A stretch of 64,000 nt of DNA from Aphrophora alni (lineage: Eukaryota; Arthropoda; Insecta; Hemiptera; Aphrophoridae). Made by a program: the position numbers and the translations under genes. The notes below the pieces were generated by a model that saw only the letters and a list, made by a program, of their open reading frames with translations, was not told the origin of the DNA and did not search any database. This document shows positions 36,189-47,800 of the stretch, piece by piece. The DNA is taken from NCBI GenBank assembly GCA_963513935.1, contig OY740769.1, forward strand, positions 36,483,120-36,547,119, in the 5' to 3' direction. Every line of letters starts with the position of its first letter. Within the stretch, counting starts at the first letter, position 1.

Positions 36189-37479
36189 CAAAAGGTGTAG
36201 TTACAAATTACGCTTACGAGTTTGGTTTTTGAACATTAAAAAGTAAAATATGAGCGTTTTGTGTAGATCAGTAGAAGGATTAGCTAAAACGATTTAATTT
36301 GAAAAGTGACAAAAGCACGTCGATTCCGTTTTTAGAATTCAGAATGAACGGAAAACGAAAATGTATAAAATTGTAATTTCTAAGGAATATAATTGTTATC
36401 AAATTCCAGCGAGGCGTCCTATTTTGTTGTAAAGTTGCTAGACAACTGAGTGGACATGATTTATTTTCAAGGTTCTACCGGAAAGGAAAATGGTCCGTAG
36501 ATGAAATATTACTGTAACTTATTTTATGTCTGGATAATCAATAATGTATTGTCTCTCTGAACTTCTCGACAAAAGGAAGACATTAGTGAATATGTGAACA
36601 CGTGTTTTGATTTAGTAATTTTATAAATTGATAATTTCAGAATAGAGAGATTTTACTTTTTGTTTTGTAATAAACTATTTGGAACGTCCAAGCATATTAA
36701 ATATTAGAAGTAACGACAATAACAAAAATAATAATTAAATTAATTATAATATAAAAGCTTTTTTGTTGTGTACACATTTTAAATATTATGTTAACTTAAA
36801 TAAAATTATCTTCACTTTAGTTAACTTATAACTGAGTATAATTGAGTATAATAAAAATAACTAATATTTAACAAATATATTTTGGCTCTTATTCAAAATC
36901 TTTTCAATAATGTTTTCTAACTGTACTTTATCTAATCAAATTATCACCCCGCTGCCACCCTGCTTATAATTATGTTTTCAAATCACCACAATATGTTTTG
37001 TACTTACGAGGAAGGTAACTGATGGAATTGTTTTCTACTTGCTTATAAATCATTTGCCACATTATCGCCAATTACTGCAGATTTCCTTAAAACAAAAAAG
37101 GTTAATTCCAACTTAAGTATTCGTTACTGTAAAAGTAGAAAACAAATAAATAATGATCAGCTGTTTATCAACTTTTTATAGTTGATATAAGTTTTCTATT
37201 TATTACGACTACCTCCTTATCTATAAACTATACACATTTATTGTTTTTGCTATGAAACGTAAATAGAAACAGTAAAGTTCCAGTATCAATAATACAAGCT
37301 GAGTACATTGGTGTCTTGAGTGTGTACAAATTAAATCAAGATATTTTATGGTTTTCAAACCAATCGATTAATAAAGTTTTTAACTTTGTTCAAATAAAAA
37401 CTGATCTTAATACATGAAGTTTCAAAATTTGATTGTTTTTATTCCTCAAATCAAATAAATGACAACAGCTAGAGATTAA
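36186..37479. other. AT-rich non-coding DNA
   Basis: Nothing recognisable in either strand. Confidence 0.5.
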
Positions 37480-37740
37480 AGCCATTGACGAAAATGTCTT
37501 TAAACTGTCTAGACGTTGACTAGGCCCTGATGGGTCTACATATATTTCAAACAATCTCCACTTGCTTCTCTCGTGTCAGCTTCTATGTCCGATGTGCTTC
37601 AAAGCTGTACAAATGTGAACATTCCACTTGGTACCCTCCCAACATTTGTATTGGTGACTTATCTCTGTAGGGTCTCATAACTATACTAATATCATGGTTT
37701 CTTTAGAAGACAGGGTTTGTAAAAATATTACATTTTTTAC
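37480..37740 (+). repeat. Dispersed diverged repeat, copy 1
   Basis: Shares ordered blocks with 51008-51240: GACGTT, then TCTCCACTTGCTT, then a GGTGAC block, then CAGGGTTTG shortly before an AT-rich ATATTAC/ATATTTTTTAC end. The blocks are in the same order and orientation with similar spacing. Family unknown. Confidence 0.5.
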
Positions 37741-38670
37741 AACTACTTCACATTCGTTTTTGTCATCATAGTGGGGTTATTATCATTACATGAAAAATTC
37801 AAATATGTGTTTTTTATCTAATATAGCTCTAGTTATTCTTGCTTCATCTTAATTACTTGGTATTAACTCCTAAATTAATATCTATAACGAGAGTAGTTTA
37901 ATTATATGCAAACTGAAGCAGAACAAAACTCAGATTCGAACAAAGGAAAATTATTTTTCTTGCTGAAAAAAATTTAACTAAAACGTAAAGAACGGCAAAT
38001 GAGAAATAGTCAGATAATAGAAATTGGTATTTACGATTATATAAATTATTATGCACCACAACGTGCTCAAAGTTGGAGCAAAATATATTGATGAAACTCA
38101 ATTACGTGCTGATAGCCGCTTATAAATATCGAGGGTATCTTGAAGATTACCATGCCCACAATTATAACATACAAATCAAGCCTTACTCTTCCAAATAGCT
38201 TATCTCTTCAATGTAAACATTCAGCAGTTTGTAATTAATAGTCATCAATCAGTTATTTTAAATACCCAATAGGAGAGTAAGAGTAACTTGAGTAACCTGT
38301 TGTACATTCAAACAGTTCCCTGCACGAGGGAACAGCCGAATAAATATACCGACGTCCGTCAATGCTAATAGAATGCTTAGCTTTTTATGAGTTAAACAAT
38401 AGTGTTTTTTGTTTTAATAATTTTAGCCTAACTGATATACTTACATTATTTGTCATATTTATCATACTTAAACATGAACCTAGGAAATAATTGTATTAAC
38501 GAATTTGTTGTTTAAAATGATAAACTTATATCTCACTGTATATTGCGTTTAAGTCCTTTGTTTGGATGCATATACCGATTTAAATGAAATATATTAGTAG
38601 ATCATGTGTAATAAAAATTAATTAATTTCTATTGCCTTTCATGGTTAGCATTAGCTATTTTTAGTTTTTC
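37741..38670. other. AT-rich non-coding DNA
   Basis: No supported feature. Confidence 0.5.
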
Positions 38671-38673
38671 GTT

Positions 38674-38715
38674 TCTTGACGACCGTTTCGACTATTACTG
38701 AGCCGCGGTCACGTG
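38674..38715 (-). ncRNA. Possible decayed hammerhead motif
   Basis: On the minus strand GGCU/AGUC can form a stem II, followed by GAA, a small ACG/CGU stem III and a GUC-type cleavage triplet. The CUGANGA box is replaced by GUGACCG, so the catalytic core is not intact. It is at best a relict of a Penelope-type terminal repeat. Confidence 0.25.
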
Positions 38716-39289
38716 ATGTCTTGAATCATGTATATGCGTCGTCACATTTAAAAAAACATACACATTCAAGAGACACTCAAAACAATTAAAATAGTTATAA
38801 AAATTAGTTAAATATTAAACGTTAATTCTGTCATTTTATAGGACTTGCTTCAAACTGCACTTGACATCATAGATATTGTTACCTAAAATGATCATATTCA
38901 TTTTAAGAAAGACATTCAAATACAATAGAATTATATCATGAAAATGGACCATATAATCATTAAAATTGTATTTCATTAATTTAAACATTACAAGTCCGTT
39001 TCAAATAACAATATTAGTTAAGACACGACATATTGAAGATAGAGTTAAGTATCGTTTAAAATATCAACTTTTATAATTTGAAAAATCCCATTGCAATTAA
39101 TTGTTTTTATTATGTATGATTTTTGTTTCATGATCTCTTCAAATTGAGCTTTTTCCATTCATTTTCCTGCTGCAAAACCGTTTATAATATTTCTTTATAG
39201 TCCCTATCACCATTACTCTAATATAGGATCTCCAAAGCTTAAATTGCTATAAATGTGACCCAAACAATCCAATAAAGATTCAATAGTGT
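38716..39289. other. AT-rich non-coding DNA
   Basis: Nothing recognised. The part next to 39290 may include the decayed 3' end of the transposase element. Confidence 0.45.
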
Positions 39290-39720
39290 CGCTACATCCA
39301 CATTTTATTTTAAATTTTCCTCCAAAAGTTTTTCTCCATGCGCTACTCTTGAGAACCAGTCCCTTTTAGTAACATTGTCCAGTGCATCATGCATTAGTTT
39401 TTTTACGTCACTAATTTTAAATGTGTTATTTTTGGATGACACTATTCCCTCCAATTTCTCCTAAAATAATTCTATCGAGTAGAAGTGATAAGGTGGAATT
39501 CATATCACTGTTTGATCTTTCTCATTTACTAACAGGTTAATTTCGTACACTTTTTCCCGTCGCTCAATTAGTAACACTTTACGCTCTGGCTTTCATTCAC
39601 AGTTTTCAAAGCGAAGCTCTTTTTTGTCAACCAATCGTGAATATCAGATTTTCGTCCAGACGTGGATTACGTTATTTCACATATTATTATTAATCACGTT
39701 TGTTTTTCAAAAAAATCAAC
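39290..39720 (-). pseudogene. Relict IS630/Tc1-type DDE transposase, C-terminal part
   Basis: Minus-strand reading with several stops and a frame change. The first frame reads SGRKSDIHDWLTKK (from about 39665), like the helical block before the last catalytic motif. From 39499 a second frame reads PPYH, then IEL, EKLEGIV, NNTFKISDVKKLMHDALDNV and KRDW. In DDE transposases of the IS630/Tc1 superfamily PPYHPDLNPIE contains the third catalytic acidic residue, and a DVKKL...VT..DW block follows. Stops occur after IELF and near 39308. An upstream VIDNA-type remnant at about 39700-39720 is suggestive only. The copy is dead; terminal repeats were not found. Confidence 0.72.
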
Positions 39721-40140
39721 TTTAGTTGTTATCGTTTAAAAAGTAAAATTGAATCACTCCATCTTATTCAATATCACTAAATCCAATTGATATATTGCGA
39801 TGAAAATTAGTGTAGTGGAAATATACATTACTCAAACCACAAATATACAAGGTAATTATATTTTGAAAATAATTTTTTTTAAACACTGAAAATAAATCCT
39901 AAAGAAGACTGCCTTCATTCATATATTTTTATAAATAGTTCTGAAGTTTAATAGTTTCTTATCAGCGATCTGTATCTATTCTAATTACGAACAAACTTCA
40001 AAAATTTAGAATACTTTTGTAATTATGTTAATTATTGATTTTTTAAACAAAGACATTTTATATGAACATTGAAACAACAAAATTTCCTTTTTTTTGTAAG
40101 TAAAATTGCAACCATTTCAGAAAAAAAATTAATAAATAAA
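39721..40140. other. AT-rich non-coding DNA
   Basis: May contain the untraceable 5' part of the transposase relict on the minus strand; nothing else visible. Confidence 0.4.
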
Positions 40141-40142
40141 TA

Positions 40143-40490
40143 TTAAGCTGGAATTGTGAGAAAATGTTAGATATAATAGAACTCGAACATAAAATGTTAT
40201 ATTAAAGTAATATATAAAATGTATTGTTAGATATAAGACTAGTTAGGAATATTGTATTAGTCAGATGTTAACTTTTAAAGTTATTTAGAATGACACGATG
40301 CACTTGTTATTAGAAAGTTGGTTTATGCCACGCCCCTTTAGTTTAATACTGGTTGGCGCAGTGCTAGATTAGTGTTATAGTTTAGTTATTGTAGCTCACG
40401 CATAACTGAGGATGGTGACTTTGTCGATGAAACGCGTTTGATTAAGTAAACGTAATTTTTGTGAGATCTTGTATTCGAGTTTTAACATTA
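40143..40490 (+). mobile_element. Second copy of the hammerhead-bearing repeat family of 1.6 kb
   Basis: The left end (from about 40143) matches the 1574-1620 segment, and the core with its flanks (40385-40460) matches 1701-1770 with about ten substitutions. A right arm at about 40463-40487 is complementary to the left segment around 40181-40196 (ACTCGAACA-type). The (TA)n run of the first copy is absent and about 150 bp of other AT-rich sequence is present. No coding capacity. Confidence 0.55.
40402..40442 (+). ncRNA. Candidate hammerhead ribozyme (HHR-4), partly decayed
   Basis: CUGAGGA (40406-40412), one extra U, a stem II of GGUGAC with GUCGAU containing one mismatch, GAA (40429-40431), the palindrome ACGCGU (40432-40437) and U40438. 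Stem I pairs UGAU (40439-40442) with AUAA (40402-40405) and has one mismatch that HHR-1 lacks, so this copy may be inactive. Confidence 0.5.
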
Positions 40491-42592
40491 AAAAAAACAT
40501 TTAAGTTTTTTCTTTTTTTTTTAATGAATTTCATGAATTATCTAAGTTAGTGTGAAATATAACGAAAAAAGACATACAGCTTTGGGGCTCAGAATTATTA
40601 CGTACGTTGTTCATATGGAGGTTGTTCGAAATAACTGACACAAAAATAATTGTAAACATTAAAACAATTTTCCTATCATGTAATGGTAATAATAGTAGCA
40701 AAATGTTGATCTATGTCTTTTATGTAAAAAAAAAAAATAGAGTTTTATACGATAATATTTTTGACGCAAGATAGAAAAAAAATTCGGGTCTCATCTCATT
40801 TAAAACATGTAACTACGTTTATAGTAAAAAAAAAACCTTGTGTTTTTGTTATGTTATGGTTTTATTTTTCTCTTGGAAACAAAATCTACACTTTTCTTTT
40901 AGAGATATAACAATAATGATTGATTTTTTGTGTGTTTTAATTATGATAAGGATTTAAAAATAAAAGATAGGGAAAAGGTGAAAGGAGTAAAATAAAAATA
41001 ATGGCAGGCGATAAGTGTCGGTAACACAGGGTTTGGTTTCGACATGCATAACACATAGGTCTGACACAACTAAATTTGAAATGGATTATGATATAAAAAC
41101 GGGAAAATAATAATTGGAATGAAAATCGACATAAAAAAGTGAAAGGTTTGGTGGATTGTTTTGATTTTAAATTTCAAAATAAAGATTATTTTTAAATATT
41201 TCTTGATAGACATATATAGCCTATGGATGGAGGACGTGTCAACATTTTAAAACGATTTATTGTAAAATGGTTATTTTAATAAATTCAGACGCTTTGCATA
41301 TACACCAGATGTATATTTTACTTGAATTTTTGGTTAACAAAATGTATAAAATTGTATCCCTAGACGTTACAGACAACTGCAAAATGAAATTGAAGGAGAA
41401 AGTATAAGCTTCGCCGGAAGGAAAGAGAGTTTACTCAGCTGACGTTTTCACAAAATTCATTACAAGCAACTGTAATGTGTATTTTATAAACTGAAATAAA
41501 TCCACCACGAGTTCATTTCATTCTCCTTTGTTAAAATATTCATAACTATTCAGTTTACTACTTAATATAATTTGTTTAATATTTGTGGTGTATTTTGTTG
41601 AAACACACCTATTTTATTTTTTAAGAACAGAAATTAATCGGACACAAATTATTTTATAAAAATCAATTTTAAACCTTGCAAGATGTTTGTAATAAAGTGC
41701 CACGTTCCTAGAACTAACCTTGTATTAGTCCTCACTGATCACTTGTTCCTCTCATTTGTAAAATATTTTGCAGAGCTGCACATGGTGCTTCTTTATAAAC
41801 TGCCAGCTACTTCGGTCGTGACTGGATGTTTGTTTGTTCTAGTGACCCTCGTATTCGTTTATATTCAAATATATATTCCACATACAATGTTTTTGTCATA
41901 AACTAGGCGAACTACGGTTCCAAAACTAAACTATTATTTTAAAATTAACAAACATTAGTTAATTGAGAAAACATGTATTACATTAAACGCCATAAGGCAT
42001 ATTTTCCTCAACTGTAACAACTTCAATAATAGATTCCCAAGAGTATTTTCTAGAGTGTGGTTCTAAAAATAGAGCCAATTACAAATAATTAAAAAAACGT
42101 AACCACAAAAGCAATCAATCATAGTGTAAAAATAGGTTTAGTATTCAAAATATGTGTTGGAGTTTATAAAATAAATTGTAATTTTGTTACTGGTTATTAA
42201 TTCCTTGAATTGTACTCAAAATAAAATACACAATTAATACTGTTGTTATTTAGTTCATCTTTAACAACTTGCAGATATTTCTGTATTAATGCCAAGGAAA
42301 ACTCAGTAAGGAACTAGAAAAAAGGAGGAATAAAATTTATTAACGACTTTTTCATAACAGGCTTATGTGACATTCTTGTTTCTAATGACAATGAGACAAT
42401 AGTTTTTTTTTCTGTTAATGAGACAATTATAACAAATATGAACCCTCCTTTAATTGTATTTTTCTATGCAGTAGAAACAGATCTTATGCCATTTATAGAC
42501 CTCACCCGAGTAAATGGTAAACACATCAAAAAATTGTAATTAATACCAGATGAGCTATGTAGAACTAATTTGAGTAAGGCCAAAAGTTCCTA
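40491..42592. other. AT-rich non-coding DNA
   Basis: No supported feature. A 72-codon frame at 41683-41901 is hydrophobic but has no upstream or downstream gene context, and I do not call it. Confidence 0.5.
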
Positions 42593-42597
42593 CACAA

Positions 42598-42668
<71 letters not shown>
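42593..42668. repeat. Compound (CA)n(TA)n microsatellite
   Basis: About 25 bp of CA passes directly into about 49 bp of TA. Confidence 0.9.
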
Positions 42669-42671
<3 letters not shown>

Positions 42672-45600
42672 AGTGAATAAAGTACGAGCAAATTCATAAT
42701 ATACAGATTAAGGTTTTCGGTAATATTAAACCACAAAAACAGTGCAAAACATGTTATCTATCCATTTATTTTCATTATTTGTTTTACATATATTGGTAAA
42801 TATATTTGTTTGTTTTAGTAATTATGTACTGTGAACACAGATTTCAAAGGATAGGATTTTAAACACAATTGAACTTTATACACAAATTTGTAAGTTGTTA
42901 CTGTTTAGATGATTTTTTAATATCAACAATCTTTTTGACGTAATTTAGATCTTGTATATTACAGGTTACCACATAAATAAAAATTCAGAGTTTTATTTAT
43001 TTATTTTAGATCGAAACAAAATAAATTGATCGTTATTAAACTAACAAGAGGTGTTGACTTTTGTCTGTGAAACTTCAGTCATTACGAGTCAACAAGTTAA
43101 GCCTACGATATCTGTTTAGAACGTTCGTAATACATTTGTGACGTGAACGCAGTTTCTATATGGAACTGTTGTCAGAAGCACAAAGTGGCATTTCCTATTA
43201 AATGTATTCCTACATTGAGCCTTTCTCAGTTCAAGTGATTAATTCTGTGAAAGGCTTTGATCTTCTTGTGGCTATATTAATCACACATTGAACTGCATAA
43301 CTTGTATTCTGCTTGTGTAATTATATGCTTAACCAGATATAGTCTTGTGTTATAGTAATCTGGTTAAACACACGCTGGAAATATCTTAACAGATTACATT
43401 GTACTGACAATACTATATACTTTGGTTTTGCGCAGTCGTTGTAGTTTGTGAATTATCAAATATTGTAAGAAATATAAATATAAATTTTAAAATAGTTAAT
43501 TATTTATTAGTTTGTTTTATTTTAGATAAGAAAAAATTGTATCTCACTTATTTGAAATTAAATTTTTTGAGCAGTTTTTTAGTTAAGAAATATGTTTACT
43601 TTTCATAAATGCTGACATTATAGAAACTTAAGATAATTCAGTAACAAGAACATGACACTTTCGATTAGTAATACATAGAATAGTTTCATTTCACAAGCTT
43701 CATCTATAACTTAAAGCTGAAACCCCTGATCCACCAGGGCACAAACAACTTGATAATTCCCTGTTTAATCTTGATAATACTCTAAGTAGTATTTTAGCAG
43801 TTTTCAAAAGAATGGTGGTTATGTCTGAATTTGTACAGATTGGAATATTAGAGGTATGATTATTGAAAATTGTATTTTAAACTTTAGAAACAGTATTCAT
43901 TTTCATTTTAGTGGTATCAGTTGTGTCATCTGTGTGTATACGATGAGGTAACCCACATTTGAGACATCATTAATTTGATTTGCAATTATCGAACACGTCC
44001 AAATCAATCAAACTCTTAAAACAAGATAGCTTTGATTTAGTTATGTTTATACATTTCAAAGGTGAAACGTGAAAACATTTAGAACACCTGTAAATTAAGT
44101 GAATATTTTAAATAAAAAAAAGACAATAGATTTTGTGCTGAAATACCTGAGTTATGAATTGGCTAAAAGGGCGACTTTATGAGGACAGTTGATACACCCT
44201 ATCGCTTGTCAATTTGTTAAATAATTTTTTTAGAAAGTTAACTCGAATTATCTACCCCCGGCGTCAAGTCCTTTATAATGAATCTGCAAAAATTTGGTAA
44301 AGAAGAAATTTGAGTAAGGAGGAAAGTCAAAATTTGCCATTTTCTCTTAACATAACTGTCGAGTGAGTTTATCAACTTTTTGACAAGTTCAAGAAAAATT
44401 ATTTATTGACCTACATCAATTGGTAGTTCTAGATGGTTAATGCAAAGTAATTGTTTCATAAGCTTATCCAACAAGTTTGGCAACCGTTTTGAAAACTGAG
44501 AAGTGAGAGGTTTAATACTCAAAATTTCTTCTATGTACTTAGTAATTTCAATATTACATTAAAATTTTGTCAAAATTGTGTTATAATTTTGTTCTGTAAT
44601 TGGTAGAGTTGTAACTACGTTGTGTGCTTAGATAATAAATACTGAAATATTCGATATTAAGGAAGGATTTTAATGAATTTAATAAAGTAAATATTCTTTA
44701 AAGTTATGCTATTTTTTTAGAACACCTTCAACAGATGATAGATTGATTTCAGGAAACGTAACCTGAGATCTAACTTGAGACTTCAATATATTTCATTTTA
44801 CTGATTTCTTTCGATTACGGACGAGCTCAATTTAAGTTAAGACAAAATAATACTGTTTATCCACTTATTGCCTTTTTATAATACATTTACTATTATTTAA
44901 AAAGTCGAATTACTATTAATTTTATAAGAAATATACATAACACAAGTGATACCAATACTGATTTCATTTACTGTGTGTCACTTTTAATTCGATATTGATT
45001 CCTCTCAACATTAAACATTGGAATACTTCGTTAATTAGATTCCACGTAATAAAATTGCATACTAGCTTTGTACGTAGAATTGCGGTATATTTAAATTAAC
45101 TTGACTGTAATGAACAACAGTAATTTTGAAAATTATGTTGATGATCGTTTATTACTTTAGAGTTCATTGCATCGGTCTATATTTTTCTTTTTTGCTGTAA
45201 GTGGAAATCATGTTAAAGTTGTAACATGAAACAATATGTAGGCATTGCAGTACCTTCGCTAGTTATGTGATGTTTGCTCTACCTGATGGTGTGAACATGA
45301 ATAAAAAATTGACGCAAATAAAAAGCAATATTTACACACTCTAACGTAAATTACTGATTTTTTCTTTGTATAATAGAAAATTTATTTATTGATCTACATC
45401 ACACAAAACTCCAAAAGTAATAGATAAAAAATAGAAAGTAATCTTACTCATAGGATTAATTTAGAATACAATTTTTGTGTGTGCTTGTACAATTGTCAGA
45501 AAACTTGTTTGTGATCAAAAAATAATGTTTTATGTATTAGAAATAATTGGACAATTTGTCAATCAGAAAAAGAATTGCTACATTAAAAAATTACAATTCT

Positions 45601-46555
45601 GAAAAACTTTTAAGCCATAATCTCTACAATATTACATAATATGTTGTTTTGTATACCTTTTAATCCTCATCCAATTATGCCTAAATTAAATTAACAGGTA
45701 CAAAGATAGTTTTATCTTTTTATTTTTGGCATAAGCACGTAAAACTGAAATATTGATTTAGTTCTTACTACTTTAGTGGACATAATGCAGTAAGTAATTT
45801 TATCAATTATGTGACTTAGTTTAATATTTGCTAAAAAACAATTATTGAAAATTTCACAAAGTTCACCGTTTGAAATACTTTTTGATTACATCGTATTAAG
45901 TGGTTGACGTATACGAGAAAGCTATAACCTCTTCGAGTTGGTTTCCTTTTAATTTTACCAATGCTGATGTCACTAAACGAGCGGATGAAAACTCCAAAAG
46001 TAGCTTTTACAATTAAGCTATTTGTTTTGTTCATTTAATTTATAGCTGTTGAAAATAGTGATGTATGAGATTTGTGAGGTTTATTTATAGATGACTGAGT
46101 ATTGATTTAATTTAAATGCATTTCAAATTATTTTTCGTTTGATTTTCATGTAGTATTTATGAATTAAATAAGATTATTAAAGTTTAATAGGTTATCATTG
46201 GAGTATCTCTAATTATGCTCCAGTAGAGATAGTTGATATAAATTACGAATAAATAAGGTATGAATATTTATAAATGTTTACTATAACAAATTATATTCCA
46301 AAATAATAAACACTTTTTCCAGGCCCAAGATGTTTTACAGTTCAACTTTCGTCCATACATCCTGGTTGGAGGAACTATTCCACTCTATTCTTGAAAATCG
46401 ACATAAATTATATAAACTCAATTTACAAGCATTTAAAAATTGACATTATTTTGAAATGTTTTTGAGATAATGGTAAGAAATAAAAAAAGAAGAGATTTAA
46501 ATGAATATTGAAAGGCAAAAATATTGCTCAAACAGCAAAACTAGTCACCCGAGTC
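42669..46555. other. AT-rich non-coding DNA
   Basis: About 3.9 kb with no recognisable gene, RNA or repeat. I examined 44160-44560 in several frames without finding a motif. Confidence 0.5.
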
Positions 46556-47800
46556 GTGTCCACTAAACGTCCCGAGGTTACAACAGGGTCTTAGCCTCCT
46601 ACTCCCGACATGCAGAGGAAAGAATCCAGGACACTAACAAAGAACTGTACCCAGAAGCATGAGGGATAATCTTGTAGAATAAGAACAGAGAATTTGGTTG
46701 AAATAAGTTCTCACAGCCTATAGACAAGAACTCCGTCCCCAGTATTTAGCAACGGAGTTTCAGCTGGATTTGTTAAACAGTTTCAATCCCAGATAGGGTT
46801 AAACAATTCTCGATTTTACCTCAGCATTGTGAAAAAATTGCGAAGTTGTAATTATTAGCGAACTCAAATGAAGATTATTGGAACAACGGTAACAGGTTAC
46901 ACACTTTACTAGAGTGATAAATCCTCTAAGATGCTCAGGCTCTCAACAGGTGAGAAGTAACATAATTACTATATTATAAATATATAGTTTTGTACTACGG
47001 AGGGTCATGTGTGATTATCGTCTCTATTTTGTAAAAGAATAAACATTGTACATACTAATTTGTTAGCAAAAATAACATTTGTTTAAATGAAATTTACACA
47101 TTCCTATGGTTTAAAATTTAAAAAATATTTATACAATTTTTGAAACAAATAATTCCATAATACGTTTGTCTTTTTATTTTTAAAATTGATTTTGTATACA
47201 ATAAATAAAATTCGTTGTATTTCAACAATTTAGAAGCATTATTCTTTGAATTTATAAAGCACTTTGGTTTAGAATAATATTATAATATAACTAATTTACG
47301 TGAACAAACAAGCTCCATTCACAAGTTAGTACAAGTTGGAACTGCTCAAGTTCAAGTACTGTTGACTTCAACTTTATAAATTAAATGCACGAAACTACAT
47401 TGCGTCAACACGATCCCATGTTTGTTGTATTGCAGCGGAACTTTGCAGGGTACTTGTACCATTATTTGTCGTTCATGTATTCATGAATTTGGTATTGAAT
47501 GAGGTTCATTGAGGAACAAAACAAGAAGTTTGGATATTACAGACAAGGAGAAGTTAGTAATTTAAGATTTACTAGAGCGATCATTTAAATGAAATTATTT
47601 TCCTAAGTTCACAAAAGCTTGTAACAAAAAGTCCAGAAAATACGTGGGATAAATGAATACAAAATTGGTATGTGAATTCAAAACAGCATCTTTGTTGGTG
47701 TAGCTAAGATTGGTATATAAGAAGTCATTATCAAAGGTAACTGAGAGCTCATCTAAAAATTTAATCGAGTTTTACAAATAGCAAAATAAATATTTTTATA
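46556..47800 (+). repeat. Ancient 1.2-1.4 kb duplication, copy 1
   Basis: Collinear with 62174-63540 in the same orientation. Shared blocks in order include GTGTCCACT-AACGTCC, CAACGGAG-TTCAGCT, CAGTTTCAATCCC, TTAGCAAAA, a block around CAAGTACTGTTGA running into ACTTTATAAATTAAATGCAC, ATTACAGACAA and GAAGTCATTAT. Identity is patchy with many indels. No conserved reading frame spans both, so it is either a segmental duplication or two copies of an unrecognised non-coding repeat. Confidence 0.7.

Noticed and set aside
41683..41901. 72-codon hydrophobic plus-strand frame
   Set aside because: Could be read as a membrane peptide, but there is no neighbouring exon, motif or conserved copy to support it.
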